The notes under the pieces were generated by a model, which was not told where the DNA came from, searched no databases, and saw nothing but the letters and a program-made list of their open reading frames with translations. A stretch of 64,000 nt of DNA from Pyrenopolyporus hunteri. Lineage: Eukaryota > Ascomycota > Sordariomycetes > Xylariales > Hypoxylaceae. The stretch's first letter is position 1. The number at the start of each line of letters is the position of its first letter. Below, in pieces: positions 45,201 through 58,704 of the stretch. The stretch covers positions 1,364,001 through 1,428,000 of the forward strand of contig CADCXC010000005.1 of the NCBI GenBank assembly GCA_902806595.1, given 5' to 3'. A program made the translations under genes and the position numbers.

Positions 45201-48200
45201 GACCAGATAGGCATGAGGCCTTCCATTACATCGAGACATGCACTTAAAGCAATCTCACAGCTTGAAAAGGCGGCGCTACCTATCAACTCTCCCATTCTAC
45301 TAATGACTCTGTCGGCATCATCAGGGTTAATTATAAGACCAGAGTCGAATAGTTCTCGAAGTAGACAACGGCATAAGAGTGTCTCTTCGTCGGATAACTG
45401 TAGGAAGTCATCGAGAAATGGAGCAGGTACAAGGCCGATCTGGCCGTTGTCTGTATATAAGACGTCAAAGAGACGTAACCTTTGAATAGTGTCGGAGTAG
45501 AAAGTTGACGCTTGTAAAGCGACGGAGGCCTCATGTCGAGGCACATCGAGTGGCTTTGACAATGTGTTCGGCCGACGTTCTTTGGATTCAAACTCGTCAT
45601 CAAGGTCCATGAAGTCACCGTCGTTATCGACAGATCTATTCCTGATCCTTTTGCGAAAAGCACCGGATACCTCAACGAAGAAGTGGTTAAGATGCACCCA
45701 TTCCTTTCCAAGCCTGTTTAACTCGGGGCTTGATAGCGTAGGCATATAAGGCCGAATTGACGTGAGAAGGCTGTCATATAGTACCTGGTTCTCGGGTGAA
45801 TTTGCGACACCGGCTAAGGTAGCTTCAAGGATCGAAAACACCAAATGTTGAAGCTCTTGCGACTGTCTCGAATTTACCTCCAATAACTCGGGAAGGACAA
45901 GGACGCTGATAATAAGCGAAGAGATGACGCTTTGAAGCCTCTCCGGCGCTATCTGAATAGATTTATCTTGCTGTTTACCCCAGGGCTCGCATAGAGCTCT
46001 GATTTCCTCGAGTTTTGAATAGAAAAGCTCTGTCACGAGTTTCTTTGTATTATGAGCGTCTGAGGTGTCACTTAGCTGTGTAGCTGGAGTTACATTTAGT
46101 CGGCTCTTGGGACCCGTGGAGTACTCAGGGGTATCAGAGTCTAAGAGGAATAGGTATTTGATTAGGCCCTCTCGGCTTTGCAGAAGATGCAAGGCTTCTC
46201 CAATTTGCCCCGATATCGTCTGAGACAGTTGAGACAAGGCCAATCTCGAATTACCATAGGACGCTCGTATGAGATTGACAACGTCTACCGGCCTAACGTG
46301 GGTTGAGTATGATGATATAAATGCTGCATCGGCTGCGGCAATATGATGGTTAGACTTAGGTAAAGCTCTAAACATGCGGATTCACTCACCGGGATCCCAT
46401 CTAAAGAACATCCAGCGGGCGACACAATTGCAGGTTGCATAGCTGGCGCTTGGGAGTTGTAGGTTTCGCAGATGGAGCAAAGTCGTCATCAACACGAGAG
46501 AAGAGTCTACCACGACGGCTGGTCCGTTCACATCGGCAGTCATGACCATGCTATTGATATCGTCGGCAATGTCGCGATAGGGCACTAGATCGTGGGTTAT
46601 GATAGACTGGAGCAGGACGCTCGAAGCTCGGCAATTCGTGGTCATGCTGACAGAACGAACCGCAATTTGCCATACTTGCTTCCAAAGCACGGATACCGTA
46701 TCGTCGGTGGCGCTGACTTGGGGAGTGAGACTATTTGATAGTTAGCATATGCTATCCACAGGATGTATGTAAAACTAACCTCGCGCAAGCGATCATAGCC
46801 CACGTGGATACTTTGCTGTTTTTGCTAGTGATTTGACTCATCAAAAAGGATAGCAGTTCTGACATTTCATCGACGTTTACTTTGAGGCCGGAGACGAAAA
46901 AAGGTATAACCTGCAAAGCGGTATACTGCACTGAATGGTCGATAGAGCGCAATTTCTGGCGTAGCCGACTAAACCCCAGAGCTGTCCGTCGTCTCTTCCG
47001 TGGCTGCTCGTCATCGGCTGATGTCGCTTGCGACTGCTGGGAACCCTTCCATAGTAGACGCTCTAGGAGGGCTATAACATGCACAACAGCCCAGTTTTTC
47101 TCCGCATCAACGTTAAATGGCCGTAGAGAAAAGGACTGCACTTGGAAAATTCTGCTTCTATGAGAGGTAGAGTACGTTAAGTCGTCCTGTTGAAGCTGGG
47201 CGCGTTCTTCTCGTCTAGAGTATTCACTCCATAATAACTCTGCGAGATTTTCAATCTCTTCTATCAGCGAAGGCTTGTCGCCTTGCTTGACCAAGAATTC
47301 GAGCTGAAGGTGAATATTAAATAGAAGCTTTAGCATTTCGGTTCGAACGCCATTTAGAAGCGCATCATGCATGGATGCAGCCTTCGTTTGCCACCACTGG
47401 CTCACTAATGGTAGGCACTCCATGGCTAGGAGGTTTGCCTGCTTGGAGTCATCCGTCTGAGAGGCTACGAACAGTTTATTCACCAACGCAAATGCCAGCT
47501 GATGTAACGTGCTTATTCCGAGGGGGCGGAGTTGGAGAACTTTGATGGCGACGGGGTATATCTCCCTAGAACGCTGCAAAAGGGGCGCGTTTGGAGTTGA
47601 TGTAAGGTGGAGGAGACATTGCAGAAGATCCGGTAGTTGGCTCCGGGAGAGTCGGCTGACTCGCTGGGACGCAGTCGTAGACCTTGGGGTTGAGAATGTC
47701 GAAGGCGTCGCCCGCCCCGTTCCAGGAGCCGGCGAAGCCCGCGTGAGAACCGCATCTCTATCATCAGCCGCCAGATATAGGTTCAGTATATCGACGGCGA
47801 AGTCCACACATGTAAACCAGCCGTCGCCGCTCCCGGCAGCAAGTAGCTCAGCATTAGCGGCGTGGCCGAGGAGAGCGGTTAATGCTTTGATATAGTCCTG
47901 TACCAACGGTGGAACCAAGTCATCCTCAGAATGTGGCAGGGTCTGAGTAATGTGGTCAATCACGGCGAGGACAGTCTTTCGCTTTATCTTCCCTGCGCCC
48001 AGCTCGACACCGAGACGTAGTGCCTCTGCACATTTGGTGAGCCGACCGGCGGCGGTGCTTTTACTGTTGTAATAAGCTTGCTTCTCAGCTAGGGCACACC
48101 GGAAGAGAGCCTCAAATGTTATGTGATAACTCTTGTCGTCCAACGTCGAACTAGAAATTGTCAAATCAAGGGGCCAGAAAGCTTCGTGCTCAGTTACTTA

Positions 48201-48413
48201 CAAGTTGGAGGCTTTGGTTTGCTCCTTGAATATATGAATCAGATCTGAACGGTGTCAACACTACTATGTTACCCGGACGTGGGATGGCCGTTTCTCTCAC
48301 CATCTAAGCCGGAGGAACGGGTAGTACTATTGTTGCTTTCGATAGCGACTGCTTCATATTTAGCATTATCTGACCAGTCTCTCGTGGGATGTATAACCTA
48401 CTTCTGGCGCCAT
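39282..48413 (-). CDS. tel1: ATM-family checkpoint kinase Tel1
   Basis: Eight exons: 48413-48398, 48348-48301, 48244-48202, 48150-46780, 46730-46390, 46332-41871, 41818-39378, 39301-39282. Spliced length is 2914 codons including stop (2913 aa), usual for Tel1. The protein is a long helical solenoid with a FAT region, then a PI3K-like kinase domain: 'GGNDDLRQD' (about 2585), catalytic 'GLGDRHGHN' (about 2730) and 'HIDLGVAFE' (about 2750). The FATC tail ends LLYSGWAAYA. 'VPFRLTRDIVDGMGITKTEGVFRR' is typical of ATM/Tel1 and not of Mec1/ATR. Tel1 responds to double-strand breaks and maintains telomeres. The three 5' microexons give MAPEVVAIESNNSTTRSSGL and extend a TAN-like N-terminus; a simpler model would start at 48164. 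Introns are 49-76 bp. Confidence 0.93.
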
Positions 48414-50624
48414 CCATCGTAATTTGCCGGGCTCTCAGTCGTGGTGCCATTTTGCCACCTCTGCGCCATCTACTACCTACCTAGGCAGGCAAACCTATAA
48501 TGAACGGCTACACCTCAAGTGCGTAGCCGAGTAGAACTGAAAATGAGATAGCGTATGACGGCCCGCTTTCGAGAGATAGGAACGAGCCAATATTAGGTAT
48601 TAAGATGGTATATAGTTCAAACATGAGGGTATTGCGGTCCCATGGCTACCTAGGTAGTTGACGGGTGAGAAACTGGCTCAGCTCAATCGAGTTGTGAGCG
48701 CGGAGCCCGTGATTGGTTACCTGATCTGAACTCGAGTACAAGGTAAATAAATAGGTAATTAGGTAAATAAGGTCAACTTCCCAAGTCTACCTCATGCTAC
48801 TAGGTATTCTGGGACGAAGACGTGGGAAAATCGACACTGCGACCGACTCACGTTAGTGTCATATTACCTAGACATATGTATCAAGGTTGAGGTTTTGCAG
48901 CCTGGTGCCTTTTTAATGGTTATTCTCCTGTTGAGCGAGAGTCCTAGGTGCCTATTGAAAGGGCCTGAAAACTGAGCTTCGGTGTTTGTTTATTGGTTTA
49001 TTGGTTCAACACGCAGCTCCGGGTCACCGATGCGATGTCGATAAGAGGTACCTGGATGCTAGGTACCTGTGACGCTTAGGTAATACCTAGGTATGTATTT
49101 CTTGTCCCATTACAGCACGTGACCTGTCTAATCGTCCAATAGAGAACCTTCTTTTATCTATCCGGCCCACTTCGATTCTCGGGCGCCTTCAACAACCTCC
49201 TAGGTAAGGTAGGTAGGTACCTAGGCAATGTTCTCCAGCTATTGGATTCGACCGATCGGTGGTTACCTACCTACATACCTACTTGCATGCCTCTCCCCTG
49301 ACCGGTTTCGTATATGAGTGTGGAAGTCCCCGTCAATTAAACGACTTGAAGTGTGCGCCTAGCAGCATGTTTTTTGGCATAAGAGAATATCTAGAGCTGG
49401 GACCGATGCTCCAATAAGGCTAGCCGGCTGGTTTAAGCTAGCGACGATTCGAGGCTACGCCAGTTGATAATGGTTTTTCAGAGGCAATATATACAGAAAT
49501 AAAATGGTCTCGCGACCTTGATGGCTGGCGGTTAGTAAGTTGGATAAGGTAGGTAGGTAGGTAATTATTGGATATATGCGTGTAAGGGCCAGAAACTCCG
49601 GCGGACCTCCATGTACAAAATAAGGTCTTTCTATCCCGCCCTTTTTGGCTGTTGGCGTTCTAGCTAGTACACCGCTCTGTTGTGTTGTGGCGCACTGCCT
49701 TTTTCCTATACTGCTCTAAGCTGAAGAGATCTTGCTTCACCCAATGTCCGAGCCGGCTCGTGGGAGTTTTGGTTACTAGCGGAGATCCCCCACCTCGTGC
49801 GGCTCGAGTAAGCGATCGATAGATCGAGGCCATAAAGGCTGAAACTTGGGAAGAGCAAGTCTACTCACTAATATATGGGCCATTACGTTGAGAATAGGCG
49901 AGTAGAGGTAGCTACTCTTCCAATGTTTAGGATGTTGTCCTCTGTTACTTGCCGGGCTCAGATAATACCTGGTAGCCGGAATCGACCCGACTTTGCACCT
50001 CTACCTACGGTGGAGAGAAGAAGTATCATCAAAGCGCCTTTTTGACATGAAAATTCACTCGTATCCAGTTAGTGCGCCGTGGGTTGTAATTATCTCCCTA
50101 TTTCCTTATATATTCCGATAATTGATGTCGAGAAAGAAATTAAGCTGAAAGGTTTCTTTTTAGATATACTCATGTATCTCGGCAGTACGCTAGCCACACT
50201 TCTTAGGCGCACGCCTCCACCACATAAGCCACGGGCTTTCCAGGCACACGTTCCCCGTCGAGTTGGTGGGTTTGGATACACGGTACACGTACCTTACGTA
50301 ATATGTAGGTACCTAAGATCGCCTGGATACCTCCAGTGAATGTGGTGTAGTTTATTAATAACGGCAAACGGGCAAAATGTGGGTACCTTACCTTAGCTCG
50401 ACACGTCCTGCATTAATTTCTCGTGGAATTTGTTACTTTCATACCTAGTCGACTGCTTTCAGGTCCTACAACCACCAAAAATCCTAGCATCGCATACGCA
50501 GCAAATAGCCATCTCTAGCAGGCCAATTCACATTGTATACCCGCCGAATCGCGAAAAGAAAAAAAAGAAGGCCCTCCTCCCGATAACGCGCGCGACGATG
50601 CGATAGACGTCGAAAGTAGCAACA
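48414..50624. promoter_or_regulatory. Divergent intergenic region between tel1 and nup192
   Basis: About 2.2 kb with no supportable gene; it should contain both promoters. TAGG/CCTA runs are dense (48476-48490, 48640-48660, 49080-49100, 49200-49225, 49260-49290, 49548-49563), including palindromes centred on CCTAGG. Confidence 0.55.
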
Positions 50625-53600
50625 ATGGCGGATGATGGCAGTCTGGAAGCTTTCCAGGCGTTGCATAGAGATCTGACCACCGTAGCTGAGGTCTTGAAGC
50701 AGGATCGAGAATCTCAAGGCCCGCTCCTACTATCACAACTTCCGCAGAACCCTCTCCTAGAGACCGTGGGTGCCAAGTTCAAGCAGTTGCTAGAGAAGCC
50801 TGCGAGGAAAAAAGAGAGCCGAGATGCTGTGCTGTCAGGTGGGCTTATCTATCCCCCGTTCCAGTTGGATTAGCCCGGCGCCCAATTAACAGTTTACCTG
50901 TAGGGAAAGTTCAGATCTTCGACGAAGAGTATTCCTTGAATAAGGACTTCCAAGAAATTGTCTTGCAAATTGCCGACGGGCTTGATTTGGATGAGATCGA
51001 AGCGGCGAAGCTTACCCTCCTTGCGGAAGACGACGAAACTGTCCTGGAGCGCTCGAGAAAAGAATGTGCCATAATACGATTCCACTGCCAGAGGAACTAC
51101 CTGCTTAACTGCATGCTACTTCTCCTACAGCTCTCCAAGGAAGAGGATGACCTGCTCGCTGGGGATGTTGGGGACGGTCTCGGATATCTTGGCCAATATG
51201 TTAACGAGAACATTCTCTGGGTGGTTCCCCCCGGGGCCACGAACGAGCGGCCCTCGGCAAGGTTCGTGCCGACGTGTATGAATACAATGCGCGATATCAG
51301 AGTCTGGCTCCAGAAACTCTCTGAGCAGGTGGCGAGCGCTTCGGTCCTTGGTCGTATGGGTGACGCTCAGTTCCAGGAAACGTTGGAGATCACCTATATC
51401 AACCTGATCCAACAACACGAACTCCTCGCAGTCATTCTCTGTTACGCGATTGAGAAACACGTGGCGGTCGAAAATGACTTCATCGAGTTCCTTCAAGTGC
51501 TGAAGCAGGCCACTAGATACGACTCGTGTACTAGTGAGTTGGGTTTTCCTTTTTCACCTTTTCTTCTGCGCCGGTTACCTCCCCTTCGGACGAGAAGCCC
51601 GACGTTGTCGTTATCGACAATATGTATCGTTACTGACTTTCGGTAGTACATCTCGTGCCTTTACTCGGTACTTATATTACGGTCTTCGGCTCGACGGAGG
51701 GTAGTGGAAATGTCGAGCAAGCGAGAAAGTTAAACCGCCGCGTTTGTCAACAGCCGGAAGACGACGCGCGGGCGTTGCCTTTTCTCGCCGCCGCCGCCAA
51801 GGCATGGTGGATTGCCGAATATAGCGGCTGGTATATGGAAGATGCAGCCGGCTCGGGTCTTCCTGGCATTGACATTGACGAAGGTAAGAATTCCCTCGTT
51901 CGTTGTTGAGCTAGCAAACTAACAAGTGGAAAGAGGATAAGCAGAGGTCACGACAATTCACCGAGGCTTTAAAGGACGGTGCTTTTGACTTCATGTTAGC
52001 TGTCATCGCCGACGTTAGAGCTTCTGAGTGGGAGGATACCGCTCGAAAGTCCCTACGGCAATGGCTCCGAAAAAGAACTCCAACACTTCCCACGGACGTT
52101 GTCCCCTTTTCCGAACCCCTGAAGGACCGCTTAGCGGCGAAGTTTGAGACGTTTGTAGACGCCTTCATATCTAATATGCCCGACGTGCTTCGAAGGCTGA
52201 AAATCGAAGAGGACGAACAACGCCAGGCTAGCCAAGCCCAGGAGCAAGACTATGATTTAGAAAGATTCCTGCTCATCATTGCCTATTCGTTTGAAGGTCG
52301 GCCAGAGGCTGCGGATGGCTTCTGGGCTGATCCTGAAAACAACCTAGCCGGCTTTCTGCAGTGGGCATCTCGTAGGGCCACGACGCCAGTGCAGGCCGCA
52401 TTCTGTGAGATGCTCCAGTCCCTGGCCGAGGACTCTGAGTCTGCGACATCCGCACACGAATTCCTTCTAGATGAAGGGCACCAGATCCGCAAACCTTTGT
52501 CGATTACGTGGACTCATATTGTGAATGAGCTGGAATATTTCGTCAACAAGAATAGAGAGAAGCCCGTCGTCGTCCAAGCTGGCATGCACAGAGCTGGGAA
52601 GTTCAACGCGGAACAGGCAGAGACCGAACCAGAGTTTGCGGCGATGCTTGAATCTTATCTCAGACTTATGGCTAAGCTCGCCACTCAGAGCGAGGCCGCG
52701 CGCGCCTATCTGCTTGAGCTATCGAAGTCTAGGCTAATTGAGCTGCTGTTTCACGTGACGAGCAGCCCGGTTGCGTCTAGAATCAGAGCGTGTACGTTCA
52801 GGGCGTTGAGTTCCCTCCTTAGTCGAAAGACTCTTGCGCAAAATTACGGTATGTGGCGATATCTGGAGTCGTGTTTGAGCGGACATTATCTCCCATCCGC
52901 TTCAAATAGGGTCCTGGCCTCTTCTACTGGTACTCCACAGTCTTCTATATTTATGGAGGCCCTCTTCCAAGAGATGAGCCCTCATATAGACGACGCCAGT
53001 GCCTTTATCCGACTCTTAGTCAACTTGACCACTCTCCCAGATGGGCTTAGTCCCTTGAACGACGCATTGCCGTATCCTGAAGACCTCGGCGCGTCCACGC
53101 GGATGCGCTCCGGCATCGAGCCCTACCTCGACTTTACGCTAGGGCACATGTTCTCCGTGCGAGCGCAGGACGTCCCGGAGGTCACTCAGCAGAGAACGCT
53201 TCGATTATGTTGCTTAGATCTTGCGCTCACCTGCGTTACCATTTTCAACGAGGATTTGATTGTATTCAGCAACGAGACCAATGTCAATGTGGATTCCGCC
53301 ATCCAGAGCGGAACGCTCGAGAACTATGTTACTCTTCACCCATTCGCTAGGGTCATGGAGTGGATGTACGACAGCCGGTTCATGAAAGGCATCCTCGACA
53401 CGATACATCAAAACCGCCGGGACATCGAGAGGGCCGCGCAAGATTCGCCTCTTATTCATAGCGTTCTAAGCGCAGTTAAGTTAGTATCGAGAGCTCTCGA
53501 CCTTCAAGCTACCTATCTTGACCTCGTTCGCCCTATTGTCAAGCCGCAAGCTCGGACGCAAAGCCGGTCGCCATATACGCCAATAGCCAATGGAGCATTT

Positions 53601-56044
53601 GCTTCGATAGAGGATGGCCTCATGAGTAACATGGCGTTGATGTCCGACCTTGGTAGCTACTGTGGGATAGGGCATCCAGAGCTGACCCTAGCCAGTCTAA
53701 AACTCTTAGAGAAGATCTCCGCATCACCCAGAGCAATTTCAGCTTGGGAATCCGGGTCTCCGAGACAAGTCCACCGCAATAAAGCCATCATAGCTTTGGA
53801 AGAGCACAACGACGCGAGCGGTATAGCTGGTTCCTTTATCGCTGAATTTAAAACACCTCTAGACTTCCACAGGGAGGACAATTCGCCCGAATATCAAATC
53901 AAAGTCTATATTCTCGATTTCCTCTACTCTTGCATACAGGCGAGTCCGGATCGACCAACAATCGCTCACCTGCTCCTCGGCTTTCGTTGCGGGACCAGCA
54001 CATTGGAAATCCAGCCTGGCAGCTTATTTGACCGAAGGTCGTCCCTATTTCATATGTTGCTTCCCGTAATCCTGGAAGTTCCATCGAAGAACGAGGAGGG
54101 ATTTATGCTCAATTGGCTTATCAATCTCAAGTATAAGGTCATGCGAATTCTTAGAATACTATGGAGCTCTCCCCTTTCGGCTAGCATTGTTCTCGACGAG
54201 CTCCGGGAAAACGACTTCCTGTTCCATATCCTCATACAAGGCCTTGTAGCCCATCAAAGTCTCTTGTGGGACGGACACGAAGCCATCGGGCCTGATTTCC
54301 TCGTACAACCGGCAGCCGAGGGCTACGTCGACTACCTATCAATGAGGGCTATGGCACTTGAGTACATTACGCGTGAACTCTGCAGCGTTTCTCATGGTCA
54401 CACGCCGGCACTCAAGCGGCGGATTTTCGACGCACTTGGCGGCCAGATCAAGGTTGAGGGTTTGGAGGTCATACCAGTGCCTTCGGTATTCGAATTCCAG
54501 GACTCCTTGCCTCAAGAAAGCCTGTTCGCAACTACCCCGCCCGAATTCAAGACGTATGGAGAATATGACCTAAGGTCGTGTCTCGAAGAGGACGATGACT
54601 CGAATCGGATATATAACTTAGACAAAGTTCGAGAAATCTTACTCCTAAAACGCAACGAGGTACGAAAATCCGGGCAACTTGTTCTACAGCAGGACATTGC
54701 TGCTCTGGATGCGGAAGAAGAGAGCCTACTACTATACCTAGGGTATCTCAATCGGTTCACGCAGGTCAAATCGCACAGCCTCAGGGTCCTGGCAGCTTGG
54801 ACGAGACTCCTGATGGTGATGACGGACTGCAACGACTTCAAAGGTACGAACAAGGTCTCATTCATACTGCAGACTCTGCAGGCGACACTTCCCAGCCTAG
54901 AGTTGTACGGTTCGGAAAACCCCGGCGCTGCTTTGGAGCTGGCCAAGCTTGCAAAGATACTGCTGTTCGAACTAGATTTCACGACGATGACCTCGACGGA
55001 CAAACAAAGTCGGGCAGTGGAGAACCTGATTAGCGACAAGCTTTTCCAACTACTCCAGATCTGCCTGAGCGCAATCGCCAAATGGGTCGGAAATCAAGAA
55101 TTGCGCGCAGTCTACTACAGCATCTGCTACCGCCACCTGACGGGGTTGGTGGACCATGGACAAGGAGTTTCGTCGAGTCTCCGGAAGACAACTAGAACAA
55201 TACAGGCGTTCGGTGAAAAGCTGCTAAACGTTGTCTGCGACGATGCCTTCGGTGGCGACGCGGCATGTCAGTCGGCGGCCTTGATCTTCCTGGGAACGCT
55301 AGTCCAACTTAGCAAGCAGGAAAACGACAACTTCGTGGTAGAGGCGCTTAACAGGCTGAATTTCATCGGCATACTCGTAGATTCTCTACGCGGCGTGTTG
55401 GCGGAATGGGAGAGTGTTAATCAAACGGGTAGGTCTTGGAATTTATTCACATTAGTCGGTATAGGCGGTCTAACAGAACGGTGTCTCTAGGCGATTCGGA
55501 TCAGCAGAATTATCTAAATGCCAAATTGGCCCTCCTACTACAGTTATGCCAGACGCGCGAGGGCGCAAAGAACGTCCTGCATGCAAACCTCTTCCGTGCG
55601 ATTGAGCAGTCCGGTCTGTTCTCGGTGGACCCAGAATTGCAGGTGGATTCGACAGATAGCAGGGCTCTCGAGAGACACTATACTCTCCTGGTCAGGGTGA
55701 CCCGCATCATCGGTGCCGCGATAGTTAGTCGGGGATCGCATAATGTGCTGCAGGGCAGACGATTCCTGACCGAGCACAGAATGCTTGTTATGCACGTCCT
55801 GAAACGATCGGCTGGAATCGGCGCAGGAGGTGGAAAGACGGATGCGCTGCTTTTGGAACGTGTTAGTGAGTTGGCTGAGGCGTTTATGGTCCTCATCATT
55901 GCGACCGGATTCCTAGAGGTACGCCCGAGTTATTCTCCCCATCTCGTCTACACCGAGCAGATCAAGCTAACACGTTCATTGCTTATGTAGTTTGAGGGCG
56001 AACATTTGAACGAGGATAGGCCTGCACCGATTCTATTCCATTAA
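50625..56044 (+). CDS. nup192: Inner-ring nucleoporin Nup192
   Basis: Six exons (50625-50838, 50904-51533, 51647-51883, 51934-55428, 55491-55918, 55991-56044) give 1685 aa, matching yeast Nup192 (1683 aa). It is the large alpha-solenoid scaffold of the nuclear pore inner ring that binds Nic96 and Nup53. Recognisable blocks include the N-terminal 'MADDGSLEAFQALHRDLTTV', 'KVQIFDEEYSLNKDFQ', 'CAIIRFHCQRNYLLNCMLLLLQLS', 'AAAAKAWWIAEYSGWYMEDAAG' and the long HEAT-like exon 4. All junctions are GT-AG and keep frame. The last exon codes for only 17 residues, so the exact C-terminus is the least certain part. Confidence 0.94.
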
Positions 56045-58704
56045 AGGCAAAGGAAATGGCTCGGCGCGGCCCCCTGAGAATTATACGACGCCTAAGATGT
56101 CTGCGCAGTAGACTATGATGACGATGATGTAGACGAGCTCCGAATTCCCCGGATGGCCGTGCGGGACAAAGGCCCCGTGCGTACCTATCTCGGATAGGTA
56201 TTATTATTAAATAGGTGCATTAGGGCACTAGGTAGAATCTCGATAGGGGCACGCGACAGAAAAGAAAGATGAGGAGCTTTAGTGCGGCGCCACGGCTGAA
56301 AGCTGATCTGAGACATGCGCTCATACTGCATGGTCTCTTAAGCACCGGCGTGGCTTCGCACGAGGCAGAACCCGTCCGATGCAAAGCAAACCAGGTACTG
56401 AACCCTATTCTACGCGAGTAATGCATTAGCCAGAATATTGGAACCGACGGTATCTTCTGCTGTAATAGGTATGTCATCATGTGACCAATGGTATGGAGGA
56501 GGTGAAAAGATAGGCGTTATTCTTATTTCTCCTTAGTCCACCTTGTGGGCTAGAACGTGTCTAGAAGTTCCTGGAGTATACTGAGCACTGTGGTAGACTA
56601 AGTGACCTTACGATAACCTGTGAATAACCTGTAATGATGATAGACTAGACTGCTTCACTTCGCGTGCCCAGTCAGCGGCGTAGATATCCCATCCAGCCGT
56701 GATTGGCTAGAGACTCCAGTGCTCTGCTGGTTTGGAGCAAGAAGCTTTCCTCTTATTAGCCAGACTTACCCGTTAGCTTCGGTCCTTAAGGCTTGGCCAG
56801 CTCTGGCGTTCCCCGAGTTTCTCTCGTCGTGCGCCCCCTTGGCATACCACCCACGGTGCCTACGTATGGTAGGCGAGTATTAGTTAATAAAAGGCCTTGG
56901 CCTATCAACTATCGCGCTCTCGATTTCGTAGAATTAACATCTAACTAACATCTGGCCCAAAACGATTGCCGGATCGAGAAGCTCGTAGGTTCTTAAGCTT
57001 CCCTTAATTCTTAAAACCCCCCCCCCTTCAATCCTTGACCTGGACAGCCTGAACCTTTTTCGCCTCCCGACCCATGTAACTCCATATCTCAAGCCCGTGC
57101 AAACTCGAACGGTTGTGGAGGTTTTATCTCAATTTGGCCGCACCACTCCGCTCTAGCGAGCAGGTCGGTACGCTAGCTGGTTGGCTGGGAACCCGGTCCT
57201 GGCAAAATGACGATGGCCAGCACGGTTGGGGAATCAGAACCCAGGATCCGGCACTAGACGACGAGAGCAGTCGAATTTCCCCAGTGCCAGTACCATAGCA
57301 GCATAGTCGTGTGCCTGGTAAAATGAAACATCACATGTGATTGACATGCCTCCGGGCCGTAGCATTCGGGGCAATTTATAAAAACAACCCTTCTCCTTAA
57401 CCATTCCTATCGCCATGCAGAATGCCGTACGCCGCACGTTTTAGTTAAGTTCCCCCGCGATGAGGCGCCGAGGAAAAGCCAGAGGGCACGCGACCCAGCA
57501 CCCAGCCTTTCTCTCTCGACCCTCTCACACCTCCCTCCTCTTGGCCCCCCCGGGAGGAGGGAGGGTCTTTGCTTCGACTATTGCGAGGTACGCCTCCATC
57601 GTCTCCATGTCTCCCCTGGTATAGTGCCGTAGTACGTACCCACGCGTAGAACGATCCTGGTAGGTGAGCAGCGCAAGCAAGCGAAAAAGTTAGGTCAAGG
57701 GTCCCACGGAGTAGCCACCCGCGCAGGAGCCAAGAGCCTCCTATGTACACATACCCTCATACATATGCGTAGGTAGGTATGCAGCTATGTATACTGCGTG
57801 TAGTTTGTACGTATGGTGGATGTACGCTGTATGTATGCTGCATGTGGGTTTGTGCCTGCATAGTATAGCATCGAGGCCAAATGCCACCAACATGTGTACC
57901 TGCCCGTACGCCACCGTATACCTCAAATGTACTTACAGCGTCCCCCATATCAGGTATACGGGGACACCTTGAACGGCCAGGGGTATCATGCAAACCGCCT
58001 GGCTGCGTGGGGCCACTAACAGCTCCTCGGTCAACGTTCTGTGCCTAGACTGGTTAGCGTTTGAGGAAAGAGTTGGAGAGAGATAAGCAATGCCCCGCCG
58101 GCCTCTGCAAGATATACGGGGATCGCTACCTGCATGGAAGGTCTTTCCCTCTGGTACTATAGTACTGATTGTACGTACATAGCAGTCTGCAATCTCTCAT
58201 TGGTAAGGTAGCTACTACGTTGTATGTAAGTGCAATTCCGCCGCCCATCCAACCGGAAAGCGACATGGGTTCGCTTGGTTGACAGGTTGCAAGACCGTCT
58301 CGTTACCTTGGGACGGTCTAGATGTACCTCCTTCTACCTATAGACCCGGCTCCTAGCACGTAATAGCACATAGTAGCACATAGTAGCACATATGTAGCGG
58401 GACACAGGGTAGTGCACCTACCTAACATAATATTATTATTTATTAACGAAACCTCTCCCCGAGTCAACCTTCTCACCCTCCTCGCCTCCCATTTGTTCTG
58501 ATCCTTCAACAAAAAGTTAGGTCTACATTGGGACTAAACACCACAAGGCCGTCTTCCCTTCTTTGTGTGTGTTTATCGCGTCGCCCTTTTCTTTCTTTTT
58601 TTGTTCGCTCCCTACTATAGGATATAGGAACCAATCGGTAAAAGAAAAAAACAAGCAGAAAGGAAACATATAGGCGAAAAGATCGGGGAAGAAAAAAAGA
58701 AGCC
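56045..58704. other. Intergenic region between nup192 and the permease
   Basis: About 2.7 kb without a recognised gene. The right part is the permease promoter. It includes a GATAAG word near 58084 (a possible GATA-factor site for nitrogen regulation, unproven) and a short TAGCACATAG repeat at 58353-58392. The poly-purine leader directly before the ATG (58620-58704) is A/G-rich. A TGT/ATG-rich stretch at 57780-57850 is simple sequence. Confidence 0.5.
58353..58392. repeat. TAGCACATAG tandem repeat
   Basis: Three tandem copies of a 10-mer (TAGCACATAG) about 310 bp upstream of the amino acid permease start. Confidence 0.85.

Noticed and set aside
46333..46389. A Met start for the large tel1 exon inside 46333-46389
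   Set aside because: The segment has a GTGAGT donor, a CTAAC branch site and a CAG acceptor 57 bp apart, and splicing it joins two tel1 exons in frame; it is an intron.
56087..56190. Peptide-like frames just after the nup192 stop (minus strand hydrophobic, plus strand acidic)
   Set aside because: Both strands look coding-like because of an (ATC/GAT)n stretch. There is no start codon or convincing splice context, and the location is the nup192 3' UTR.
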